Source: Mesostigma viride (Eukaryota; Streptophyta; Mesostigmatophyceae; Mesostigmatales; Mesostigmataceae). Taken from it: 64,000 nt of DNA. The stretch lies in the NCBI GenBank assembly GCA_009746045.1, contig RPFO01000050.1:3732949-3796948 (forward strand), read 5' to 3'. Shown in pieces: positions 1-14,500 of the stretch. Below the pieces are notes generated by a model. The model was not told the origin of the DNA. It saw only the letters and a program-made list of their open reading frames with translations, and searched no databases. Both the position numbers and the translations under genes were made by a program. How positions within the stretch are numbered: position 1 is the first letter of the stretch; each line of letters opens with the position of its first letter.

Positions 1-3000
1 GCGTGTCTGCCCGGCGAATGCAGGCGCTGCCGCCTGGGTGTCTGGCTGGCCTGGGCGTGCCGAGTGGGGCTGACTCGGTGTCGCCCATGGGCTGGCTGGA
101 CTTGCTGGTGGTGCTCGAGCCAAAGGCATCGTCAGAAGCAGGACAGAGGGTGGGTTGCTTTTTTCTTCCCGCCCTGACCACTTCCCTGCATCCAATTTCC
201 ACCTGGCTTTCTGTTTTGTTCTCCACGCCTCCCTCCCACGTTCCTCCCACCTGCACCTTTCTCCCTCTCTCATCCCCCTTTCAAATGGTTTGCTTCAACG
301 CGGTCCGGTGGCTGATTTAGATGGTTAGGTACATGGTTGCAATGTGCCATCAGCTGGCTTGTCAGTATCCCAATGCGCCACCTTCACGTTGGAGAGCATG
401 GTTCCAGGATGGTCAAACTATGATGCCCAGCTATGAGGCGCAACCCCACAACTAGAGGATCGATAGGCACCCATTCCATTCCACTACCCATTTCATCGAG
501 GATAATGCTTGCATGCTCACATGACGCAGTCTACGTGTTTTTGATTAATTACTATATGAGTCTATGAGGTACTTTTAGAATCCGTCTTCTACAAGGGTTA
601 TCTTTTCTTCTGGAGCTTCATCCCAGCATATCCGTTGTGTCCTTTCTTTCTACGGCAGCGCAGTTGTTGTCTGTCTATAGGTTGCCTTTGACTCTCCGTG
701 TTGGCTTGTCTTTCGTTTGATGCTGGAGATCAACCAAGCCTCTTCATGCCCTAAAAATGCTAACTTTAGCGCACGGATCAATCGGTAAATGACACTCTGG
801 TTGCCTCTTCTCTTCTCCTTTTCTGTTTTTCCCTTTCATTGCTTCTTCGTCTTCTTTTGACAGTCTCCCTCGCTCATCAATCATGCTACTACGACTGTAA
901 CATCTATTTTTCAGTACGACCGTTTTTCTTCTTATTGTTATGTCCTTTCCTTATTCAGCAGTGTGACCATTCTCAATTCTGTTACCCTTTATTGGTTGTG
1001 TCGGCCTTCCCCTTCTGCCATCGTGCCCCACAGCTCGGAGCGCCCCCTCAGACGCTTGCCTTCTACTCGCTGCCGTCAACCCCCGGAACGACCTCATCCG
1101 CCAATGAGGTTCTCCCCAGGGGCTCCCTGGCTGTATCACCATCCACAACCGCACCTCCCCATGCCCAAGGAGCGGCAGCACAGTCGGCACCAGCGGCAGC
1201 ACAGTGGCTAGGGGAGAATAGAGCACAAGTGTCAAACACCGACAGCAGCTTGGCGGTACACTTGGCTGACGTGATAGTCTCCGGGGGGCGGCTCTGGGGC
1301 CTCTTCCAGGGGCCCCTATCGGCGGCGTCCGCAGGGACCCAACCATCCCACGACTCGCATTCGTCACGCCCGCGTCCGCTCCGTGTCGTTTCCAGCAGCC
1401 TGGAGCAGGTGCTCGCGGGGGCGGGGGAAGTGTCCTCCAACGCAGCCACTGGGGCGGGGGTGACCGCCACTTTGTGGCCCACCCCTGCAAACAGCCGCGA
1501 GTGCTACCTGCTGGCGGATCGGATCGCCGACGCGCTTCCTTTCACAAAGTCCATCACGGCCGGGCCGCAGCATGGGCCAGCTGTTCCCTCCCACGGGCCA
1601 CCAGGGCCGCACGGGCAAGCAATGGGAGAGGGTATTCTGGCAACCGGGCTGCCCCTTGACGAGCTCGATGACCGCGACGAGGAGTTCCTGGGGACCCTGG
1701 CCAGGGACCCCTCTAAGTGGGACTTCTCTAAGTGGTTCCTGTCTCGCCTGCTGTCGCCCAGCACGCTGTCGTGCGACGCGCTGGCAGCAAGTGTCGCGGC
1801 GGCCGACCCGGGATGGGCGATGGCGGCGGTCGAGTGGATGCCGCACAGGCGCCAGCTGTCGGGCGAGGAGCTGCGCCACCTGGCAGGAGACAAGCTGCGC
1901 GGGCTGGGTGCGCCGGGTATCCGCACGGAGTTGCTGAGCTTGCACGAGAGGAAGGTGAGTATAAAGCATGAATCGAAAATTTAAGATTGAAAGCGAAAAG
2001 TGAGATATTGAACATTTGCAGGTATAACAGAGTGGTAAACTTTTGCATCATGGTGAATGTTCAGCTAATCATTTCAAGGCCCAACAAGCGATGGAGTATT
2101 GAGTTCAGTTTTGCGGCCTCCAAATGTTTATCTCCATATGTGTGGCCACTTTTTTACTGAATGTATTCTTGTCAGCCTGTTTGCAGATAATAGGTGCCGT
2201 TTATCGCCCTCCCTCAGGTCATGCACGGGTTCGCGCTGTTCCACTTAGGTTGGTTCTGACCTAATGCTTCCCCTTAAATAAAGAAGTAGAGGGCCCAGAA
2301 TAGCATTTTAACTTTTTACCTTGATACCTTCATTTTCCTATTTTTTTCTTGTTGGTTTGATATATCCCATTCTTTACACAGGTCACGCGGGGGGCAGAGC
2401 ACCATGTGGCTTCCCTTCGCTTCTGGCTGCGCTTCTCACGCAACTACGCACGAGAGTGGGCGGCCGCGTATGCCCCAGGGTCCCTGTTGGAACTTGGGGG
2501 TGGGCACGTTGGGATGATGCTGGCGGCTCCAGGCGCCACGAGCACGTTCCGCCCGCTCAGCCCGCTCGAGTCGCTGCACCTGGGCCAAGGTGGGTCACCT
2601 GTGTGCCATGTCAGCCCGGTGGTCCATGCACGCATTTCGTTGCATCGATGAGGTTCGAAGCCAGCAGCGACCACACATCGTTGATATCTGTGCAGAATGC
2701 CAACATCTTAATCTACTTGTCTTCATTTACTTGACTCAATCTAGTTATCTCATTGACACTGCACTACTACCCACCGTCGGATGTTGTATTTCCTATCATT
2801 TCTGAATGTATTGATACTGTTCTACCCACCATCGGATGTTGTATTTCCTATCATTTCTGAATGTATTGATACTGTACTACTACCCACCATCGGATGTCGT
2901 ATTTCTTATCACTTATGAATGCACTGCATCCCTGTCGCATCATGCCCTTGTATTCCTTTCTTTAGCAATTTACGACTCCGTCGCAGAGGCATCTTGCACC

Positions 3001-3899
3001 CTCCTTGAACCGTCGACTCTTCTCTCACCGTCATCGCTTCGCCTTCAACCCACGATACCTCCCCCCACACAGACACCTCATCACTCCACGGGCTGCGCAT
3101 GCCCGTCGATGCGCACGCCCACCTAGAGACCGCGCTCGCCCTCGCCGCACTGATGCGCCAGCAGCTAGGCCCGCTCTCCGCCGCCCTCCTGCCCGACCTC
3201 ATCCTAGACGCCGGCACCATGGCCGAGGACGCCGCCGCAGGTCTCGTGCCGGACGATCGCGCTCAGTGCCCCATGAGCGATGTCCTCCGCACCTATCTGG
3301 GAGCTCTCGGCCTGGGCGCCGCGGGGGATGCACTGGGTGCCGGCGCCGGGGGCCCTGCGGGGGCCTCCGGTGCGGGTCATGTCCTGAAAGCGCGCGGCCG
3401 GGTCGCCAACGCCAGCACCGATGCGCAGCGAAGGCTGCGGTCGGACCGCCGGAGGCAGCACCGGCTGTTCTGCTGCCGTCTGCACCGGGCACTGGAGGGG
3501 GTACTGGGGGACGCTGGCGCCGAGGCCGCCCTGGTGGCGGCGCTGGAGAGCTACGTGGGGGCCATGGAGCGCGCGTGGGCTGGTCAGCCCATTTCTGGCC
3601 AGGATGCGGATGTGGATATGGACACGGATGCGGACGTGGAAGGGGAAGAGAACGGCTCGGTGTCACGAGAGGGCAGCAGCGCGCGGGGGGTTAATGCCGC
3701 CACTCGGGCAGGGGTGAGGGTAGCGGGCGGGCCAGTGGGTCTCGTGGGGGCTAACAGCGGGCTGGCGGCGGCAACACGGCAGCTTCTGTCCCACCTGGCC
3801 GATGCTGCGTTGTCGCTGGCGCGGGACGTGCTGCTGGTGCTGGAGCTGCTGCGGACGCGGCTGGCATCGCAGGTGAGGATGCTTTGCGACTCAATTATA

Positions 3900-3964
<65 letters not shown>

Positions 3965-6900
3965 GCAACAACAACAATAATGATTATTGCAAGCTGGCCT
4001 CTTGAGTGAGGATGTTTTGTGATGGGGCAATCATATGAGTATGAGAAACAGGAATTTTAATAATATTAATAATAGTAGTAGAGTAATAAACAGTCAATAA
4101 GATGTGGTAGTTCGAGTATCTTATACTCATAACACTGGAGGGGTATGAGATAGCTACGGAAGGTGTTGGAATGACTAGTTATCATTGCTCATTATTCATT
4201 GTTCGCTACTCGTTACTTGTTACTCGTTACTCATGACTCGTTATTCGTTATTCGTTATTCATGGTTGATTATTCATTATTCTAGCCGGTCGACAAGTTTT
4301 TAGTGACCTTGCAGCCACCATGGCTTTGTTCTGGTCTTGGGTCGTCCAAGGCCATCCAGCACACCGTACCCAGCCCGTTGTTAGATGGGATCCATAAAGT
4401 GGTGCGTTGGAGAGGCGGATGGAGCCGCGTGAGCAAGAATCTGCAGCTCTGTCTTTCCTCCATTTACTGTCAGGTCCCTCCCGTCCTTGCACCTTCACCC
4501 GCGTGAACTTGTTCCTGTAGTCTCTCTCCCCCCGGCCGACCCCCTGCTCCCCCCCTTCTCCTCCCCGCCTCTCACCCCTCATGTTGCCGTCACGCTCACC
4601 CCCCCCTCGACCCCCCAGGCCCCAGGGTCCCTGGCGGCCCGCGCGCGCCAGCTGTTCTTGCGTGCGCTGCTCACGCGCTGGGTGGCCGTCACGCACACCG
4701 GCGCGGCATCGCCGTCATCGTCCTATGCCGCGGGGCTCCTGGGATCCGAGGATGCCTTGTTGGGGGGGCAGCTCTCCAGCCTTCATCTGAACGGGCAGAT
4801 CAATGGTAAGCTCGATTAATGCACTGCTGTTTATTTCAATGCACCGGAGGTAGTGTATCACCGGAGTCTGTCTGTATTCCAGCCGATGCTCTTGTTTTGT
4901 AGACCTTTTTATCCAGCAAGCCCGTAAAGAGATTCCATACTCCCCTGTACCCATCGAGCATATGTTTAAAAGCTGGTTAAAACTCTGTTTCGCTACGTTT
5001 TGTCCTCTGTTTTTTACTCCCTGCAGGCCTGGCAAAGCCCACTCGACCCCCAGCTGGCTTCGCGACGGTGCTGAGCCTGCTCCAGTCCTCCAAAGACAAC
5101 GCCAAGGACAGCGACGGCGATGATGGCGATGTGCCGGCGGCGCCGCCAGCAATCAACGCCATCAAGACGCTGCGCGTGAGGCGGTCCCCCCCCGCTGATG
5201 GCAAGGCCTCCGCAGCCACAAGCGGGACGTCTGCCAGGGACGGGGTGTTTGTGTCGGATGCCAGTCATCAGGGCGTCGACTCGCTGTGGGCGTACATGGC
5301 TCAGGAGGCCCTCCGGTCGTGTCCCTGGTGGGATGCGGATGGCCCCCAGGCACTGGCTGGCCTCGTTGATGTCGGCTGCCTGCTGTATTCCGACGCGGAC
5401 GGGGGCACGCTGAAGGTGGGGCGTCTTCCTGTTGTATATAATTGACATTCCTGAAGACCTGAATCTTTAAGGTCTGCACCTCGGGATTTCGTGAGGCGGG
5501 TTGAGGCAAGCTGAAGGTGGGATGTTTCCCTGTTGTAAATTGTTCATGCAGGTACGATCTTTGCCTGGTATCCCTATTCCTAAACCCTTGACTCTTAACT
5601 GTTCATGCAGGTACGATCTTCGCCTGGTATCCCTATTCCTAAACCCTTGACTCTCAACTGTTCATGCAGGTACGATCTTCGCCTGGTATCCCTATTCCTA
5701 AACCCTTGACTCTCAACTGTTCATGCAGGTACGATCTTCGCCTGGTATCCCTATTCCTAAACCCTTGACTCTCAACTGTTCATGCAGGTACGATCTTCGC
5801 CTGGTATCCCTATTCCTAAACCCTTGACTCTCAACTGTTCATGCAGGTACGATCTTTGCCTGGTATCCCTATTCCTAAACCCTTGACTCTCAACTGTTCA
5901 TGCAGGTACGATCTTCGCCTGGTATCCCTATTCCTAAACCCTTGACTCTCAACTGTTCATGCAGGTACGATCTTCGCCTGGTATCCCTATTCCTAAACCC
6001 TTGACTCTCAACTGTTCATGCAGGTACGATCTTCGCCTGGTATCCCTATTCCTAAACCCTTGACTCTCAACTGTTCATGCAGGTACGATCTTCGCCTGGT
6101 ATCCCTATTCCTAAACCCTTGACTCTCAACCCTCAACCCTCAACCCTAAAAGATTGCACAATGCTAAGGGCTTCTCTGCAACACGGACGGCAGAGCGTTG
6201 AAGGTGGCGCGTCCTACTGTGACCAACCATCCCTATAGGCAAACCCTAGCCCTTAACCTAAATTTGGTGCACGCCTATTCATTCAAGTGGGCGACGGCAC
6301 CCTGAAGGTGAAATGCCCTCCTATTTCCAGTTATCCCTAGTTATAGACCCTAAACTGTAGATATTGACCCTAAGCCCTGGGCCATGACCATAATGATGCG
6401 CCCTCCGGCTGTGTGCTATTCTTCGAGGTGGATGGAAGCGCGCGGACCGTGGGAGACTAGGAGATCTTCTTTCGCTGTTATCGTTTATATATTGCTATAT
6501 GTAACCCTGGCGTCTAATCAACCTGTCATACTACTATGTATACTACTATGTTGTATTGACCTCTAGCCTATCATACTACTAAACTAATCAACTTGTCATA
6601 CTACTATGTTGTATTAACCTCTAGCTTATCCTGCTACTGAACAGATGAACTCATCATACTACTCCTGTATTGACCTCAAGGCACAAGCCGGTTTTCCAAC
6701 GGTTCCCCCCCCCATGGACCCTCCCCCCGGCAGGTCTTCCTGGGCCTGCTCAGCCAGATCCGTGGCGCTGAGACCAGCGGTGGCGCCACTTTCCTCAAAG
6801 GCCTCTGCTACCTCAAGCTTTTCCTGCAAGCACAGCGGGAGGCCAAGAGTGGGCGCCCTCATGCTGGCACGCACCACGCCGACCTGGGCGCGATCCTGCA

Positions 6901-9900
6901 GGCCTCCATGTCCTGCTTTGTCCGGTAAGGTGGCCCGACGCGGGGTAGTTGAATAGGGCTGCATGCTGAGGAACCCACATAAAACACCGGGCATTCGTCT
7001 CCTGCTTCACTCGGTATGGGGGCCGGGTGCATGGTAGTTGAATAGGGCCGCATGCTGAAGAACCTACATAAAACACCGGGCATTCGTCTCCTGCTTCACT
7101 CGGTAAGGGGGCCGCTGATGCAGTAGCTGAATAGGGCAGTGTGCGTGGTAGCTGAATAGAGGCGCGTGAAACCGTGCGTGGTAGCGAATAAGGCATCCCT
7201 ACACCACGCTGTGTGCTAGCATCCCAACCAGTCGCCTTTCACCATTCGAGAATGTGCTGATTGGTCCTAATTCGTTCTTACCAGGGTCTTGTTAGAGACT
7301 CTGTCAGAAAATTGAACTCCCCAACATCCCTCTGATCCCCTTGTCTTCGCCTTGCTGAATGGCGTATCAACGTGAGCAATGTCGCACGCTTTTTATCAAC
7401 GTCTGAATTGTTTATTTTTGCCTGCCATCCGTCACAATATGGTCCTCTGTACCTCCTCGCTGACCTTGGGTGCTCATGCCTACCATTCAATGCTTGTACT
7501 ACTATGTTTTTTCTTGCCGGATATATTGTTTTGCTTTGCCCATATGTGCCTTGGGGGTGGCGCATGACATGCCTGTCTATGCGGGCGCCCTAACAACGAA
7601 TGGCTCATGTGGACAACTTGACCGCGATGGACTCACAACTCTAAATGGACCAATCGCAGCGCGGTGCTTGCGGTGGACGCCAAGGACGCCACCCTGCTGA
7701 AGCTGGTGTGCCGATTCTGGGAGTCGATGGGCGGCGAAGGCTCTAAGCTAGGTGAGCAAAGATCTCCGAGCTCGATAGGAAAATGGCTTTAGCTAGGTAA
7801 GCAAGGGCCTCCAAGCTAGATAGGAAAATGGCTCCAAGCCAGGTAGGCCAACGGCTCGAAGCTAGATACGCAATTGCTCCGAGCTAGGTACGCCGATGGC
7901 TTCAAGCTAGATGGGCAAATGAGTCACCTATCCACCCACCCACCCCTTTCCACCCCTACCCGCACCCCCCCCCCCCCCCCCGCAGGTACCACCAAGAAAT
8001 CAACCACCCCCATGATGGCGCCCCCAGTGACCCCTGATAAAATCTCCTGCCCAGGCGAGCGGCGCATCTGCTACTTCCGCCTCGTCGCCGCGCTCTTTGA
8101 TCGCTGCAACGTGAGCCTGGGCGCGGCCAAGTTTGCCATGCTGGCGCTGCACGCCCACGCCGGCATCCGCCACCAAGCTACCCTCTTTGACCCCGACAGA
8201 GCCACCCAAGGGTGGGGCCAGGAATGGGGGCGTCCAGAGGAGGGGGATAGGGATAGGGAGGACCAGGTCGGGGCGGCTTTATGGGAGAGCGTCGTGCATC
8301 ACGCGCTGGGCGGGCGGGCGCCGCTGTTCCACCTGGCCTACTGCGGTGTGCTGGCGAACCCGTATTCAAGGAAGGACCGCGGGTTGGACGGGTGGCAGCA
8401 GCTAGTGCGCATCATGTGCGAGAGGGGTGCCACCAAGGTGTGTTGAAAGGGGCGGGGGGCAGGGGGGCGCGCTTCTGGGGCATGTGAGAAGGGTCATGTG
8501 TGATGCGCGTGTGCGCACTCATTCTCTGGATGTACATTGTAGTGCTTCGTCTCGATGAAAAATCGTTGCCAACATGTAGTGCAAGGGGAGATTTAAAACT
8601 CATCCTAACAGCAACCAGCGTTCGCAATGTGCAGGGAGAATGGGACAAGTGGCATGGCGGAGGAGAACAGCCTGTCAGGCACGCGCGTCCACTTGGCACC
8701 GCCGGCCAAGTTGGATAGTGGTCGATAGGACATGTGTTTTAAGCTTGCCCTCTTGGAAGGTGTTGCCCTATTTGGCCAGATGCCATCCTGTCCATCGCTG
8801 AATGTCATGCTCTGTTGTGCCGGATGCCATCGCAGTATGACTCTACCCTGTACCCTCTACCCTGTACGCTCCACCCTCTATGTTATGTGTTGTATGTTTG
8901 TCCCTGCAGGCACTGGTGGAGTTTCCATTTGCCGGCATGCTGGACGAGATCGAGGCCATCCTGTACCGACGGGTGAGTGCTGCAAAGCTTACTGGATAAT
9001 CCCTGTAGTAGTGGTCACTGTAATCGTCACTGAAAGGATCACCAGTGTGGGTGGGATTCAAAGCATCCTGTATCAACAAAGAGCCTTTCAAAGCTCTACA
9101 ACTACAAATTCCCTACATTACATGGAGCCACTTGAAATCACCCTCAAGTAGATATTTTACTACTGCTACTACCATAAGTAGCTCCTATGGTAGTCACGCT
9201 TCCTCTTTGCGGCGATGTCATCTGGCAACGGGTGCGCTCGACCGTGATTTGACGGTGCATGCACATTCCTGTATACTAGTAATCTATAGTGTTCGTGTGG
9301 CAAATGGATTACTGCCGGCATGCTGATGGCGTCAAAGAGTTCCATAGCCCATAGGCCACTGCAGCCTACTATCCTTGTCGGCCCTGCTTTTACGGCTTCT
9401 AGGTGCCTGGTGGCCTTCCATGTGTCACGCACATTTGTGCAACTATACTGTCACGGTGCATCCTCAGTGAGTAAATGTACTAGGGCCTAAGTGCGCTCCC
9501 TCCTTTCTTGTGCCTAATTTTCGTGTCTAATGCGCCTTACCGACCAGTGTTCCTTGCCCCCCCCCCCCCCGCCCCCCCCGGCCCCTCAAGCAAACCATGC
9601 CCTTTCCCTTGCAACCACCCTTTCCCCATTGACCACTCCCACGCCTGCTCTCGCTCCCGCTTACGCCCACTTCCCTCCAACGCCCCACAACCATGCCCCA
9701 CGACCATGCCCACTCTCTCTCCCCTCCTGTTCCCGCCCCTTCCCTCCCCTCACACTTTCGCCCACTCTCCCTCCTCGCCACCCCAATAACCCCCCCCAAT
9801 GCCCCCACCCTGCAGGCGCAACTGGCCGACGTGTCCCCCTCGGCGCGCCCCAACCTCTACAAGCTCCTCTACTCCTGGCACATGCAGCGATGCAACCACC

Positions 9901-11526
9901 GCCGCGCCGCGCTCTACCAGCTGCGCCTCGCCCAGCGCTTGGCCCTCCGGGAGCCAGGCCCGCCACCCTCCTCGCACCCCCCAGGAGTCCGCCCAAACCG
10001 GGGCCCGGGAACCCTATTCCCCACCCAGCAGCCTCCACTCCCTCTGGAAGAAGACACCCTTGATGAGGATGCGGATCGCTGGCCTGTGTCCGCCAGCATC
10101 ATCAGCAAGCCCTCGCAACGATCCGGAGCCCTGGGGGTGGCGTACCCAGGGGCCCGGGGCGGCGCGGTGCCCAGGCAAGGGGGGGCAAAGGACCAGGACC
10201 AAGGACTCGCGTGGTTGCGGGCGCGAGCAGAAGCGCTGGCGTCGGCCATCTCTGCGCTCCGATTGGTCCACCCAGACCACGCGTGGCTGCCTGCGGATGA
10301 CGCCGTGCCGGCTGGGACGTCCCAGGGTGGTGGTGGGCGGAGCACGGGGGGGGGGATCCCAGGGAGACGCTGTGCTTGGTGGTGGCGGTGGCGGCAGTCA
10401 GGGGGGAAGGGGGATGGATCGGTCCACGGGCGCCCGGGATGGTGTGGACGGACCGCCTCTTGGTGCGGGCGGGACGCGATTTGGTGACCGCGATGGTGCC
10501 GATGATGATGGCAGTGGCGACGATGGAGGTGCGCGGGCCGGGCCTGGGTCGTTGGAGAGAGGCAGCGGGAGGGCACTGTTTGCCCGGGCGGGCACGGGGG
10601 ACGCGGCCGGCAGTAACAAGCGCGCGAGAATCGATGCTGACCTGAGACCTCGGGCGGCGGGGCCCAGCTCTGGGGCAGGGGGGGCGGATAGTGGTCCTGA
10701 TGGGGGCATTGGGGGAAGGGGTGCGGGGGCGGGGGATGATGATGTGGACAGTGATGTCAGCACGAGCGGCAGGGGCCATCCAGGGGGCGGCCAGGCACCA
10801 GCGGCGGCGGGGGCTGGGGGCAGCAGTGGGGGTAATAACGGGGGGAGGGATGAGGGGGTCTTTGGGGGTGAGGGGGGCACGGCGGTCTGCCTGACGCTGG
10901 AGGATCTCCAGAAGCAGCTGCTGATGTGTCAAGCTCGTGCGCAGCTATGGGTGGCGGGCAACCCTGGCGCGGGTGAGTTGGGGGCCCATCTTGGAGGCAA
11001 TGTGTTGGCAAAGGGGTAGTTTAGTGGGTTCTTTATATCTCTCTGTGACCTTATAATCAAGTGATCGTTTGTCTCTTTGCCGGGTAATCAAGTGATAGGT
11101 GTGGACTGGGAAGTGAGAAGGCCCTTGGCCATGTTATTTGAGGAAGCTTTCTCTTTCAATACCACAATGTCCGCAGTGTTCGTCGGGACTGCATGTTAGC
11201 TGTTTTCGTGTAGCTGCCTATTTGCGCTTGCGTCCATTGGTCTGCACTTTCCTTCCATTGGTCTGCACTTTTGGACTGCATGTTTCCTTTCCCGGTGCCC
11301 GACCTTTGTCATGGGCCAGATACGTGTGCGTGGAAACCAGCTCCATCTGACATGTTATGACTCTTTGGCTCTCGACTGGCTGCTTCATGTTGACCTCGAC
11401 CTCTGGCACCGCTGACCGCCCCTGTCATCTCACGTCAGCTTTGCACATTCCTGTGCCTTAATTGGGCACGCGCACACGCCCCCCACACCCACGTACACGC
11501 CCCCCCCCCCCACACACGCACACACA

Positions 11527-11557
<31 letters not shown>

Positions 11558-14500
11558 AAACACCAACAACTACTACAACTGCGTTTAAAAAAATAATTAA
11601 CTCCCTAAACCTACACACCTTGTGCGTTTGGGCAGGAGCCGCATCCAGCACGCCGCTGGAGATGCTGCGGTACCTGCTGGCGTCCGGGCTGTTTGAGACC
11701 GCGTTGACCCTCGCCACCAGCTTCTTCCACGGCTGCCAGCTCACCAGGTGGGTGGTGGGTGGTGGCTGGTGCTGTGTGTACTTGGATGGCTGCACTATGT
11801 CCGCACTATGTCTGCGCTTAGTATGTATGCCAGCACTACGTGGGGGGCGTACATATACATGTGCGCATATACATGTATATGTGCGCATATCCATGTACAT
11901 GTGCGCCGGCAAGCTTGCCGCACGTATGGTGTAATGAGCTGACATCCAGGTGTACGTACTAATTGTTTGTTTGCCAGCTCAGCAGGTGGGTGGTGGCTGT
12001 GTTTGCTTGCATGTTGGGCACTTGCTGGGTTGTTGTGTGGATCGTTGGAGGCTTTACAAAGTGTAATTTTTTGTTTTTGGTTTCATACACCCGGTAAATG
12101 TATAACAGATGGATCATGAATAGCACATTGTCTATTCGAGTTCTAGATGAAGTGATCGACTTGGACTTTTTTTCGGCTGTTGATGTGTACTGTCTCCTCG
12201 CGATTGGACGTGTCAAAGCTTCTCTTCAAATTTGCATGCCGGTGCGCCCCCGCTACCTTCCTTTCCACGCAGGGCACTGGAGCAAGTCTTTGAGGCGATG
12301 GCACGTCGCTGCTGCGCGCTCCAGCTACAGGATGACGCGCTGGCATCCGGCACAGGCCCCTCGTCCGCCTCCCTGGCCTTAGTGGCCTCAGCCGCCGCCT
12401 TTGCAGGCGTGAGCGGGGCGTCCGGCACGCTAATGCTGTCGCCCGCAGATGCGCTCTGGCCGGGCCTGGAGCGAGCTTTCCTGGACGCGAATATGTCCGG
12501 GCTTGGCGATGAAGGGCAGGCAGCTCCCATCCTGGTGTACGGCAGTGCGGGGCGGGGCCATGCGTTGACCGCGTGGTCGCTCCTGCGGTCCTACCTGGTA
12601 AGGGGGGGTGTTAACATCCGGCTGTGCTGGGGGGGATTGTTGACCGTTAGTGTCTGGCTGTGCTGCGTGGTTGCTCCTGCGGTTCTACCTGGTAAGAAGG
12701 GGTATTTACCTCTGGCTGTGCTGCGTGGTTGCTCCTGCGGTTCTACCTGGTAAGAAGGGGTATTTACCTCCGGCTGTGCTGAGTGGTTGCTCCTGGGGTT
12801 CTACCTGGTAAGAAGGGGTATTTACCTCCGGCTGTGCTGCGTGGCGGCTTGGGCGGCGATCTCCCTGGTAAGTGGCGGCGTTTATGGCGACGAATGGTGG
12901 CATTCCTTTGGGTGGCTGGCAGTCAGGTGTTGGGCGTTGGCAGTAAGGTGTTGTGGGTGGCGGCGCTGTTGTGAGTTGTGGTGCTGTGGTGCATAGTGGC
13001 TCTGACAATTGGGTTGCTGTGTTTGGCAGTGTTAAGGGCCGGTCACCCGTTCTGCGCATGAGATTTCTCTTTCTGCAGAAGTGGGTGGCATCCTAGGTTG
13101 GCTGAGAATCGTGTCAGCTGCTGTGGTGGTTGCTGCTTGGTATTGGTTTGGACCACCAAGTCCAAGCATCCTCGGCGAGCATTTTATTTGTTGGGACCAC
13201 TCCCTGTTCGCGGTGTGCCAACATTTGCACAATCCATACAGTGCTCGTATAACTTTCCAAACATCAAACTACTTGAGTATGAAACTCGTGAATGGCGCGT
13301 TTACGTATCACGTGCTCAGTGATGGTGTCGTTTTGATTGCCTCTTGGCTGCCCTTTGGGTCGCCGTTTGGTTGCTGCGCATACTGCATAGCTCACTCCGG
13401 GATGTTTTAAAACTTGTCTCGCGCCCCTTGTCAGGGAGCGCCCAATGCAGAAGTCATGTCTTGTGCCTGCTGCTCGGTCTATTAGCAAACGTCACTCCCT
13501 GGTCCAACACAGGAGCCTAGTCCACCACAGAGTCGAACAGGTTTCGTTGTTTATGCGATCGTTACGAATTTTTAGTCCCCACAGGAGCAGTTCGATGGCC
13601 TATCCCCACACAGGATGGCTCACCACCCCTGGTACCCCCTCTACCTTGTACGCGCAGGAGCGGTTCGATGGCCTGGAGCACAATTTCCGGCTGCGTGTGG
13701 TGGTGGCGGAGACGATCCTGACGGTGGAGCCGAGGATGAGGCTGCCGCGCTGGCTGGTCGCCTTCTTCCAGGTACCATGATGAAGGCTAGTGCAATTTTG
13801 CCATTCACCATTTTATATAATTTTTTGGCCGATTTTATGTGAAAATTTATCTAAGAGGATCGCGCAGTGGGGGGGAGGGGTATACATAGGTGAAGTGTTG
13901 TAATGGGGTCACCCTGTTCCTGGTACTGTAAATACATACGCGAGAGACACTGACGAAAGTGTGATGAGCCTCTAATGGGGTCGCCCTCTTCTTGGGACAT
14001 TCTGGTGACTGTTAGTACAGGGGTGGTGGGTATATATGGGGTGATGGGTTGTTGTAGGCGATGGGTTATTGGCTGATAGGTTACATCGGGTTAGATATGG
14101 TTGGCAATAGGGTGACTGGGCACACACCAATCACCCAATCACCATCACCATGCAGTCATCAATCACAGGGGGTGTTTGATGGCATTGGTCACGCACGGGG
14201 TGATTGACAAGCTAGGGGTGAAGGGGCGCGGGGGATCCTGCTCCCACTCCTCTTGAGAAAGGGGAAGAACAGGATAGTCATCAATCACAGGGGGTGTTTG
14301 ATGGCATTGGTCACGCACGGGGTGATTGACAAGCTAGGGGTGAAGGGGCGCGGGGGATCCTGCTCCCACTCCTCTTGAGAAAGGGGAAGAACAGGATAGT
14401 CATCAATCACAGGGGGTGTTTGATGGCATTGGTCACGCACGGGGTGATTGACAAGCTAGGGGTGAAGGGGCGCGGGGGATCCTGCTCCCACTCCTCTTGA

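Noticed and set aside
5541-6260. Possible interstitial telomere repeat (CCTAAACCC occurrences)
   Set aside because: The motif occurs once per 59-bp unit and never in short tandem; it is not a telomere array.
9527-10576. - strand ORFs opposite NUP160 exon 11
   Set aside because: GC-rich shadows; exon 11 on the + strand connects in phase to both neighbours.
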